Positions 27,421 through 34,412 of a DNA stretch of 64,000 nucleotides are shown here, one piece after another. Position numbers and translations under genes: made by a program. The stretch is taken from contig CAITBM010000107.1 in the NCBI GenBank assembly GCA_903890485.1, forward strand, positions 44,339 through 108,338, given 5' to 3'. The notes under the pieces are model-generated. The model saw only the letters and a list, made by a program, of their open reading frames with translations, made no database searches and was not told the origin of the DNA. The number at the start of each line of letters is the position of its first letter. Within the stretch, counting starts at the first letter, position 1. This stretch comes from an uncultured Opitutaceae bacterium (GTDB taxonomy: Bacteria; Verrucomicrobiota; Verrucomicrobiia; Opitutales; Opitutaceae).

Positions 27421-28707
27421 TCACGTGGCCGGGAGCGGGTAGACGATCCTGCCGTCGACGATCGTCATCTTGACGCGGCCGACCAAGGTCCTGCCGTTCC
27501 ACGGCGAATTGATCGACTTGCTCTGCCCCTTCCTGGCGTCGTAGGTCCAGGACTCGTCGGGGTCGAAGAGGCAGATGTCGGCCGCCGCGCCTTGGGCGAG
27601 AGTCCCGGCGGGCAGGCCGAGGAGCTCGGCCGGCTTGCGGGTCATCAGGTCGACCAGGGCCGAGAGCTTGAACTTGTTCTTGCGCACGAGCTCCTCCAGG
27701 CAGACCGCCAGCGCCGTTTCCAGGCCAAGGATGCCGTTCGGGGCGAAGTCGAACTCCTTGTCCTTCTCGTAGTCGGTGTGCGGGGCGTGGTCGGTGGAGA
27801 TGCAGTCGAGGGTCCCGTCCCTTAGCCCGGCAATGATCGCCACCCGGTCGCTCTCGGTCCTGAGCGGCGGGTTCATCTTGAAGTTCGGGTCGTAGGTCTC
27901 GAGCGCCGCGTCGGTGAACGCGATGTGGTGCGGGGTCGCCTCCCCGGACACCTTTACCCCGTCCTTCTTCGCCCGCCTGAGGATGTCCACGGAGGCGGCC
28001 GACGAGATGTGCTGCATGTGGATGTGGGCCCCCGTGTAGGAGGAGAGGATCACGTTGCGGGAGACGATCACGTCCTCGGCCGCGTTCGGCCAGCCGCGCA
28101 GGCCGAGCCGGATCGACATGTCGCCCTCGTTCATGACGGCGCCCTCGGTCATGGACCGGTCCTGGCAGTGGTCCATGACGGGCAGCCCGAACATCTTGGC
28201 GTACTCGATGGCGCGCCGCATGAGCTCGTTGGACTGCACGCAGTCCCCGTCGTCGGTGATGGCGACCACGCCGGCGCGCTTGAGGGAGCCGATCGGGGCG
28301 AGCGTGTCGCCCTTGGCGCCGATCGTGATGCACCCGGTCGGAAGCACCTTGACGACCGCGTCCCGGCGCACGGCGTCCAGGATGTACTGGATCGTGCCCG
28401 CGTTGTCGGCGGTCGGGGTCGTGTTGGGCATGCACACGACGGTCGTGAAACCGCCGGCGGCCGCCGCGCGCGAGCCGGTGGCGATCGTCTCCTTGTGGGT
28501 CTGCCCGGGCTCCCTGAAGTGGACGTGGATGTCGACCAGGCCCGGCGAGGCCACCAGGCCCTTGGCGTCGATCTTCCTCGCGCGCTTCTTGTCGGCGGCG
28601 GAGAGGCGCGGGACGATCTTCCCGTCGAGCGCAAAGAGGTCGCCGACCCCGTCGCGCTTAGAGGCGGGGTCCACGATGCGGGCGTTCCTTATCCAGAGGG
28701 CGGGCAT
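27421..28707 (-). CDS. pyrC: Dihydroorotase PyrC
   Basis: A 428-residue class I dihydroorotase that interconverts N-carbamoyl-aspartate and dihydroorotate in pyrimidine synthesis. Metal ligands are visible in VDIHVHFREPGQ (HxH) and in DHCQDR and ISTDHAPHTDYEK; the bridging lysine region is replaced by the class I pattern FTTVVCMPNTTPT. The start at MPALWIRNA was chosen because homology begins there; an 18-codon extension is open but unconserved. It lies 8 bp downstream of pyrB and is the third gene of the pyrimidine set. Confidence 0.95.
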   Translation of the reverse strand: MPALWIRNARIVDPASKRDGVGDLFALDGKIVPRLSAADKKRARKIDAKGLVASPGLVDIHVHFREPGQTHKETIATGSRAAAAGGFTTVVCMPNTTPTADNAGTIQYILDAVRRDAVVKVLPTGCITIGAKGDTLAPIGSLKRAGVVAITDDGDCVQSNELMRRAIEYAKMFGLPVMDHCQDRSMTEGAVMNEGDMSIRLGLRGWPNAAEDVIVSRNVILSSYTGAHIHMQHISSAASVDILRRAKKDGVKVSGEATPHHIAFTDAALETYDPNFKMNPPLRTESDRVAIIAGLRDGTLDCISTDHAPHTDYEKDKEFDFAPNGILGLETALAVCLEELVRKNKFKLSALVDLMTRKPAELLGLPAGTLAQGAAADICLFDPDESWTYDARKGQSKSINSPWNGRTLVGRVKMTIVDGRIVYPLPAT

Positions 28708-28715
28708 GGTGCGGG

Positions 28716-29663
28716 TTACTCCGTGGAGGCGATGACGTGCTCGGGCTGGTGCCCGGCGCAAAGGTAGAGGACGGCCATCCTGATCGCGATCCCGTTGGTC
28801 ACCTGCTCCAGGATCACGCTTCGCTCGCCGTCGGCCAGCTCGCTGTCGATCTCGACGCCGCGGTTGATGGGGCCCGGGTGCATGATGATGGCGTGGGGCT
28901 TGAGCCAGGAGGCCCGGGTCTTGTTGAGCCCGAACATGCTCGTGTACTCGCCGAGGGAGGGGAAGTGGCGGTGGCCCTGCCTCTCGTGCTGGATGCGCAG
29001 CAGCATGACGACGTCGGCGTCGGCCAGGGCGCTCTTCAGGTCGTGCGAGACGCGCGCCCCCAGGGTCGTGAAGCCGTGCGGCACCAGGGTCGACGGCCCG
29101 ACGAGCGTCACCAGGGCGCCCATCTTCGTGAGCGCGTGGATGTTTGAGCGGGCGACGCGGCTAAAGAGGATGTCGCCCAGGATCACGACGTTGCGGCCCT
29201 TGAGGGACCCCAGGTGCTCCTTCATCGTGAAGGTGTCGAGTAACCCCTGGGTCGGGTGCTCGTGCGCCCCGTCCCCGGCGTTAATGACCGGGATGTCCAG
29301 GATCTTGCTCAGGTAGAGGGGGGAGCCCGCGGCGGCGTGGCGGATCACGATCATGTCGGCGTTCAGGGCCTGGATGTTCTCGGCCGTGTCCCGGAGGGTC
29401 TCGCCCTTCTGGGTCGACGAGCTTGCCGCGTCGAACGCGATCACGTCGGCGCTCAGGCGCTTGGCCGCCATGTCAAAGGCCATCCGGGTCCGGGTGCTCG
29501 GCTCCAGGAAGAGGTTCACGATCGTCTTGCCGCGCAAGGCCGGCACCTTCTTCACGTTCCTCTGGAGGATCTTCTTGAAGGCCGAGGCGGTGGCGTGGAT
29601 CTGCTCGATCTCAAGGAGGCTGAGCTCCTCGATCGTGATCAGGTGTCGTCGGGTCCAGGTCAT
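28716..29663 (-). CDS. pyrB: Aspartate carbamoyltransferase catalytic subunit PyrB
   Basis: A 315-residue transcarbamoylase. Carbamoyl phosphate binding motif STRTRMAFD and the HPTQGLLDTF motif are present, and the C-terminal domain has the LRIQHERQ and HPGPINRGVEI stretches that bind aspartate. It forms N-carbamoyl-aspartate, the first committed step in pyrimidine synthesis. There is no pyrI; together with pyrR and pyrC adjacent this matches the non-enteric arrangement, often with a dihydroorotase partner in the same complex. It overlaps pyrR by four bases (ATGA). Confidence 0.96.
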   Translation of the reverse strand: MTWTRRHLITIEELSLLEIEQIHATASAFKKILQRNVKKVPALRGKTIVNLFLEPSTRTRMAFDMAAKRLSADVIAFDAASSSTQKGETLRDTAENIQALNADMIVIRHAAAGSPLYLSKILDIPVINAGDGAHEHPTQGLLDTFTMKEHLGSLKGRNVVILGDILFSRVARSNIHALTKMGALVTLVGPSTLVPHGFTTLGARVSHDLKSALADADVVMLLRIQHERQGHRHFPSLGEYTSMFGLNKTRASWLKPHAIIMHPGPINRGVEIDSELADGERSVILEQVTNGIAIRMAVLYLCAGHQPEHVIASTE

Positions 29664-30211
29664 TTAGAGTTGGCCGAGAGCCGGGCCTTTTCCCGGCGGG
29701 GCAGGATCTCGATCCGGTCGTGCGAGGGGTTGTCGTTGAGCGAGACCACCACGTCCTCGTCGTCGGAGGCGTCCACGGTGGTGCCGGAAAAATCGGCGAC
29801 GATCGGCAGCTTGCGGCTGCCGCGGTCCACGAGGACTGCTAGCTCGACCCGGCCCGGCCGCCCGTGGTCGAAGAGCTCGTCGAGGGCGGCCTTGACGGTC
29901 CGGCCGCTGAAGAGGACGTCGTCGACGAGGAGCACCGTGGCCCCGTTCACGTCGCCTGGCAGGAGCGTGGGCGTGAACTCCTTGGGGATCGGGTGGTGGC
30001 CGATGTCGTCCCGGTGGAACGAGATGTCCAGGTCGCCGACGCGGGTCGTGCCGAGCTTTGCGCCGATCCGGCGGGCTAGGGCGATGCCCCCGTTGGCGAT
30101 CCCGAGCACCAGGAGGTTCTTGGTGTGCCGGTGGCGGGCCAGAATGGCCGAGGCGAGCCGTTCGATGGCGGCGTGAACCTCTCGCGAGCCGATAGTCTTG
30201 GGCGAAGGCAC
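29660..30211 (-). CDS. pyrR: Pyrimidine regulator / uracil phosphoribosyltransferase PyrR
   Basis: A 183-residue phosphoribosyltransferase-fold protein beginning at GTG. The PRPP-binding loop is VLLVDDVLFSGRTVKAALDEL, the typical PyrR version. In many Gram-positive bacteria PyrR binds pyr leader RNA and causes attenuation in response to UMP; in others it acts only as a uracil phosphoribosyltransferase. Here the leader between helicase stop and start codon is only 49 bp, with a small hairpin, so classical antiterminator control is doubtful. First gene of the pyrRBC set. Confidence 0.93.
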   Translation of the reverse strand: MPSPKTIGSREVHAAIERLASAILARHRHTKNLLVLGIANGGIALARRIGAKLGTTRVGDLDISFHRDDIGHHPIPKEFTPTLLPGDVNGATVLLVDDVLFSGRTVKAALDELFDHGRPGRVELAVLVDRGSRKLPIVADFSGTTVDASDDEDVVVSLNDNPSHDRIEILPRREKARLSANSK

Positions 30212-30224
30212 CGTTCCAAGTACT

Positions 30225-30242
30225 GCAGGCGACGGGTCCTGC
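30225..30242 (-). promoter_or_regulatory. Small hairpin in the short pyrR leader
   Basis: A 5-8-5 stem-loop (GCAGG ... CCTGC) lies just upstream of the pyrR start codon. It lacks the two mutually exclusive structures and U-tract expected for PyrR attenuation, so a regulatory role is weak inference. Confidence 0.25.
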
Positions 30243-30260
30243 GGTAAAGCGAAATTGGTC

Positions 30261-32585
30261 CTAGCCCTCCGACCCGAGCCAGGCCGCCAGGTCGTCGTCC
30301 TCCAGGATGCGCCGGCCCCCGCGGTACTCCGGGGAGACGAGCCGCTCGTAGCCGGGCTCGGCGAACCTGCGGCAATGCAGGAGCACCCGCGCCGTCTGCC
30401 CGGGGGCGCGCACCAGCCGGCCCAGGGCCTGGTTCACCTTCTGCATGCCGGGGATCCGGTAAACCCGGTCGAAGGCGAGGTCCCTCCCGAGGTCGGCCAG
30501 CGCCGAAAGCCGGGCCCGCTGGACCGGGTTCACCTCGGGAAGCGCGGGCCCGACCACCAGGGCGTGCGCCACCCGGCCCCCGAGCAGGTCGATCCCCTCG
30601 GCAAAGCTTGAGCCGAGGACCAGGAACAGGGCCTCCCCGCGGTCGATCGCCCCGTTTATCCACGCGGTCTGGGCCGAAAGGTCGCTCTTGCGGGGCTGGA
30701 GGGCCGCATCGGCGACCTCCTGCAACACCGCCTCGGCGTAGGCATAGCTGGGGAAGAACACGGCGATCGAGGCGCCGGCTCCCGCGGAGCGGTGGAACGC
30801 CTCGATCGTCTGCGCCGTCTGCGAGTAGTGGAGGTGGCGGTGCTGGAAGGTCGTGTCGACCCGCAGGTCCACGGCGACCTGGTAGGCGTTGTCGCGCCAG
30901 GGGGTCTCGGCGCGCACCACCGAGAGGGGGCCGCTCTCCAGGCACTCGGCAAAGCGCTCGGCAGGCCCGGGGGTTGCGGTCGCCAGGACCACGCCGCCGA
31001 ATTCGCGGAGCGTGGCGCCGACCGCTGCCGCGGCGTCCAGGCACGTGATCGAGAGGACGCCGTCCGCGGGGCTCCACCACAGGCGCGGCAGTTCAAGGGA
31101 TGCCAGCTCTGCAGCGGCCGACGGGACGCGCCAGATCAGCCCCGAGACAAAGGGCCCCAGGGCGGCGTAGTCCGCCGGGAAGAGTCCGGCGCTTTCGCCA
31201 AGGCGAATCAGCTGGTCGCGGGCGTCCTCGCGCTCCGCCTCCCCGAGCACCGGGCATTTGGGGCACCCCTCCAGGAGCCGGGCCCACTCATCCCACTGGG
31301 AGATCCACTTGCCCGGGGCGTCAACCTGCCGCAGCGCGTCGCACACCGCGCGCGCGTCCCGCGAGTCGAAGGAGTGGGAGTGGGCGTCGGCAGCCCGGGA
31401 GGGAAGGTTGTGGGCCTCGTCGACAAGCAGGAGGGAGCGGGCGGGGTCGAACCCGGGCCGGTCGTAGAAGAGCCCGCGGCTGTCGGGCGAGAACACGTAG
31501 TTGTAGTCGCCGATCCAGACGTCGTTGAAGGCCAGGGCCGCGCGGGTGATCTCGTAGGGGCAGATCCGAGCCCCGATCCCGGCGCTCCTTAGGGCCGGGA
31601 GGTCCCGGGCCTGGTTTTCCAGGAGGTAGAAGCGCGAGAGGCCGCTCGAGGGCCAGCGCTCCTCGGCCCCGTCCAGGTAGGAACAGGCCTCGCGGACGCA
31701 CTGGAACACGGAGTTCACGCAGTGCTCGGCCTTGTTGCGCACGTGCCAGACGGCCACCTGCGAGCCGTGCGCCCCGCCTGACACCTCCGCGGTCATGGAC
31801 GCCAGGGTCTGCGCGACCTGGAGCTGGCCCGTGGATTTGCCGGTCAGGTAGACGACCCGCTCGAAGGCACCCTCCCGGAGCAGGCCGAGCGCGCACTCCA
31901 GCAAGACGCCCGTCTTCCCGAATCCGGTGGGCGCCTCCAGGAGGACGGCGGACTGGCCCCCCGAGATCGCACGGGTAAGGTCTTCAAGCGCCTGGACCTG
32001 GCCGTCCCGGGGAACCCCGAACGCCGGGCGGAACCGGAGCTGGCCCAGGCGCTCGCGGGCGCGGAGCCGCAGGTCCAGGAACTCGGCTACCCGGTCGAGG
32101 CGCTCCTCGAGCACCAAGTGGTCGGACTGGCCGAGCTCGACCGTCTGGGCGAGGCCCGTGTCGGCCTCGACAAAGACGAGTTCGCCCCGCTCGCGGGCGG
32201 CCCGGAGCGCAACGTAGGCCGCCAGCTGCGCGAAATACTCCGGGTAGTCGGCGCGCAGGTCGCTCTCGTTGGCCGGGAGGGGCCGGGTCACCGTCTTGAT
32301 CTCGCGAAGGGTCGTGCCGCCGCCGGAGCGCACGACCTGGTCGATCCTCCCTGCAAGCGCCACCCTCCAGCCGCGCCGCGGAAGCTCCCCGGAGATGGGA
32401 ACCTCGAAGTCGGCGTCGGCCCCGTCGGCCACGGCCTGGGCACGCAGTTCGCTGTGCCAGAGGCTCCCCAGCTGGGCTCGCCAGATCCCTCCGCCGCTGC
32501 CCGAGGAGCCCTTGGGTCCGATGGAGAAGTCCGAGAGGTCGCCGACGCTCAGCTCGACCCGCCTCTTGTCCAGGTCGAACTTCAC
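30261..32585 (-). CDS. XPD/Rad3-like DNA helicase with N-terminal PD-(D/E)XK-like nuclease domain
   Basis: A 774-residue protein starting at GTG (the stop of the RecO-like gene overlaps it as GTGA). Residues about 65-110 contain GRIDQVV (Asp82) and REIKTV (Glu95, Lys97), the pattern of RecB/Cas4-type PD-(D/E)XK nucleases. The helicase core follows with Walker A APTGFGKT (218-225) and the DEAH box (389-392). Between them four cysteines (289, 296, 301, 342, the last in ICPYE) are arranged like the 4Fe-4S ligands of XPD/FancJ/DinG helicases. C-terminal motifs include SSFAEGIDLLGGR and QALGRLVR. It probably unwinds 5'-3' and could process branched or damaged DNA. Confidence 0.88.
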   Translation of the reverse strand: MKFDLDKRRVELSVGDLSDFSIGPKGSSGSGGGIWRAQLGSLWHSELRAQAVADGADADFEVPISGELPRRGWRVALAGRIDQVVRSGGGTTLREIKTVTRPLPANESDLRADYPEYFAQLAAYVALRAARERGELVFVEADTGLAQTVELGQSDHLVLEERLDRVAEFLDLRLRARERLGQLRFRPAFGVPRDGQVQALEDLTRAISGGQSAVLLEAPTGFGKTGVLLECALGLLREGAFERVVYLTGKSTGQLQVAQTLASMTAEVSGGAHGSQVAVWHVRNKAEHCVNSVFQCVREACSYLDGAEERWPSSGLSRFYLLENQARDLPALRSAGIGARICPYEITRAALAFNDVWIGDYNYVFSPDSRGLFYDRPGFDPARSLLLVDEAHNLPSRAADAHSHSFDSRDARAVCDALRQVDAPGKWISQWDEWARLLEGCPKCPVLGEAEREDARDQLIRLGESAGLFPADYAALGPFVSGLIWRVPSAAAELASLELPRLWWSPADGVLSITCLDAAAAVGATLREFGGVVLATATPGPAERFAECLESGPLSVVRAETPWRDNAYQVAVDLRVDTTFQHRHLHYSQTAQTIEAFHRSAGAGASIAVFFPSYAYAEAVLQEVADAALQPRKSDLSAQTAWINGAIDRGEALFLVLGSSFAEGIDLLGGRVAHALVVGPALPEVNPVQRARLSALADLGRDLAFDRVYRIPGMQKVNQALGRLVRAPGQTARVLLHCRRFAEPGYERLVSPEYRGGRRILEDDDLAAWLGSEG

Positions 32586-33199
32586 GGGATGACGATCTCG
32601 GTGTTGCCCCCGAGGTAGTCCTCGAGGCTGCGCCGGATGCGCGCCACCTCGATGGGCGCCGCGTGCTGCCCGGCCACCGGCAGGTTGATGATCCCGGTCG
32701 CCAGGAGGCGGTCGCCCTCCGGGATCGAGGGTATCCACTCCTGCTTCACCGGGTAGCCCTCGTCGCGGGCAAAGACGTAAAGGCTCTTCAGGTAGACGAT
32801 GTCGGGCCTCTCCGCGCTGGCGAAGGCGTCGAAGGCGGTGCGCAGGAGGAGCGCCACGTTCTCGCGGCTCTCCTCGTGCACGGGGTTGCGGCTGATCACC
32901 GAGGCGAGGGCCGAGGCGAAGAGGAGCGACTCGTAGCTGCGGCCGATGGCGGTTCGCCGGGCCGTGATGCGCAGGTCCTTCACGAACCAGGTGCGCCCCT
33001 GGTTGGAGCTCTCGAGCATCACCTCGACCTCGTCAAAGAGGTCGGGGACCGCCATCAGCGAGGTGGCGCGCTTGGAGACGCGCTGGAAGGCAAGGAGGGA
33101 GCCGTGCTCCTCCGAGAACAGGCCGAAGCCCTGGAAGGCGTCCGTGGGCGGCCGCTTCTCGATCACAAACGCCGCCGTGGTGAGCGTCTGTCCGGGCAA
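32582..33199 (-). CDS. RecO-like DNA repair protein (divergent)
   Basis: A 205-residue protein whose first 60 residues look like the RecO OB fold: TAAFVIEKRPPTDAFQGFGLFSEEHGSLLAFQRVSKR, then an alpha-helical remainder. RecO loads RecA at gaps by binding SSB and RecR. The zinc-binding cysteines found in many RecO proteins are absent and it is shorter than the usual about 240 residues, so the assignment rests on the N-terminus and on context. The stop overlaps the helicase start, tying it to a DNA-repair operon. It lies 19 bp downstream of the DUF502 gene. Confidence 0.6.
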   Translation of the reverse strand: MPGQTLTTAAFVIEKRPPTDAFQGFGLFSEEHGSLLAFQRVSKRATSLMAVPDLFDEVEVMLESSNQGRTWFVKDLRITARRTAIGRSYESLLFASALASVISRNPVHEESRENVALLLRTAFDAFASAERPDIVYLKSLYVFARDEGYPVKQEWIPSIPEGDRLLATGIINLPVAGQHAAPIEVARIRRSLEDYLGGNTEIVIP

Positions 33200-33218
33200 G
33201 GCGGGAGGTCCGGGCGGG

Positions 33219-33899
33219 CTACTTCGCCTCGCGGGGCTTTTCGGGTTCCACGTGGGGCCAGGCCGGGGTCACCGCTCCGCCCGAGATGATCATCTTCATC
33301 CCGTCGCCCACGGCCATGTCGAGCTCGATGACCTCGCTTCTCGGGATCATCAGGAGGAATCCGCTGGTCGGGTTGGGGGTGGTCGGCACGAAGATCGTCC
33401 ACACGTCCTCGCCGCTCTTGGACTGGGCCTCGCCCTGGACCGTGTTGGTGAGGAACCCGATCGTCCACGAGCCCTTCCTCGGGAACTCGACCAGGACCAC
33501 CTTGTTGAACATGTGCCGGCTCTGGGAGCTGAAGGTGTTCACGATCTGGCGGACCGTGTTGTAGACGGCGTTCACCCCGGGGATCGACTGGATGAAGCGG
33601 TCCCCGATGCTGAAGAAGAACTTCCCGAAGACGTAGCGCGAGACGTAGCCCAGGAGCGTCACCAGAGCCATCACGATCAGGGTGGCCAGGATCGACCACA
33701 CGGCGTCCAGGCCCGGCCGGTCGCGCAGGCCGTAGGGAACGAACACCAGGAAGAGGGGCTTGAAGGTCCCGCCCACGAAATCGATGATCTTGCTGAAGAC
33801 CCAGACCGTCAGGCACAGGGGCGCAACCAGGATCAGGCCCGAGAAGAAGGCGTTTCGGATCGCTACGTAGCGGGAGACATCGGGGTCGCGGTCGGCCAT
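33219..33899 (-). CDS. DUF502-family membrane protein
   Basis: A 226-residue protein with two membrane segments near the N-terminus (residues about 15-40 and 65-90) and a soluble C-terminal domain. The family signature SIPGVNAVYNTVRQI is clear, as are VVLVEFPRKGSWTIGFLT and FVPTTPNPTSGFLLMIPRSEVIELDM. DUF502 proteins are widespread and of undetermined function; they have been linked to membrane or envelope processes. It is on the same strand as ybeY upstream and the recO-like gene downstream, with a 36-bp gap to ybeY. Confidence 0.9.
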   Translation of the reverse strand: MADRDPDVSRYVAIRNAFFSGLILVAPLCLTVWVFSKIIDFVGGTFKPLFLVFVPYGLRDRPGLDAVWSILATLIVMALVTLLGYVSRYVFGKFFFSIGDRFIQSIPGVNAVYNTVRQIVNTFSSQSRHMFNKVVLVEFPRKGSWTIGFLTNTVQGEAQSKSGEDVWTIFVPTTPNPTSGFLLMIPRSEVIELDMAVGDGMKMIISGGAVTPAWPHVEPEKPREAK

Positions 33900-33935
33900 G
33901 GAAGGGATGGGATTCTCGTAGCGAGCAGCGGCCGC

Positions 33936-34412
33936 CTACGCCAGCTTGAACCGGGGCATCGACCCGGATTGGGCGAGAAGGGCGAGCGCGCGCTTCTCGG
34001 CCCGGCGCATCACCCGCTTCTTGGCGGGGGAGAGGTCGTCGTAGCCGGCAAGGTGGAGCCAGCCATGGACCACGTAGAGCATCACCTCGGCCGAGAACCT
34101 GGGCCCGGAGGGGCCCACCTGGCGGACGGCCGCGTCAACCGAGACGCAAATCTCCCCGGCCAGCCCGTGCGCCGCGTCTCCGGAAAAGGTGATCACGTCG
34201 GTCTGCGTGGGATCCTCGAGGAAGTCGCCGTGGAGGGCGGCGAGCGCCCGGTCCGAGAGGAATGCCACCGAGAGCTCCCCCTCCGGGCAACCGCCCAGGA
34301 ACTTGCCGGCGTTTTGGTCGAGGACTCCGATCGCCGCCGCCAGCTTCCTCCGGTCGGCCTTTAGGCGGGGGTGGCGTACGGCCACCTCCAGCGCTCGGCC
34401 CCCCCGGGTCAT
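33936..34412 (-). CDS. ybeY: Endoribonuclease YbeY with altered zinc motif
   Basis: A 158-residue YbeY-type protein involved in 16S rRNA 3' maturation and ribosome quality control. The core is recognisable: TDVITFSGD, then the zinc-site region VVHGWLHLAGYDDL. The canonical site is HGxLHLxGYDH, with three histidine ligands. Here H116 and H120 are kept but the third position (126) is Asp, confirmed in the base sequence. Carboxylate can substitute for histidine in zinc sites, so loss of activity is not certain. It overlaps pgpH by four bases, in the frequent phoH-pgpH-ybeY order. Confidence 0.9.
   Translation of the reverse strand: MTRGGRALEVAVRHPRLKADRRKLAAAIGVLDQNAGKFLGGCPEGELSVAFLSDRALAALHGDFLEDPTQTDVITFSGDAAHGLAGEICVSVDAAVRQVGPSGPRFSAEVMLYVVHGWLHLAGYDDLSPAKKRVMRRAEKRALALLAQSGSMPRFKLA

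Noticed and set aside
27407..28435. N-terminal extension of the CPBP frame into pyrC
   Set aside because: The pyrC gene is clear in another frame; the extension is Arg/Gly/Pro noise and the natural ATG is at 27406.
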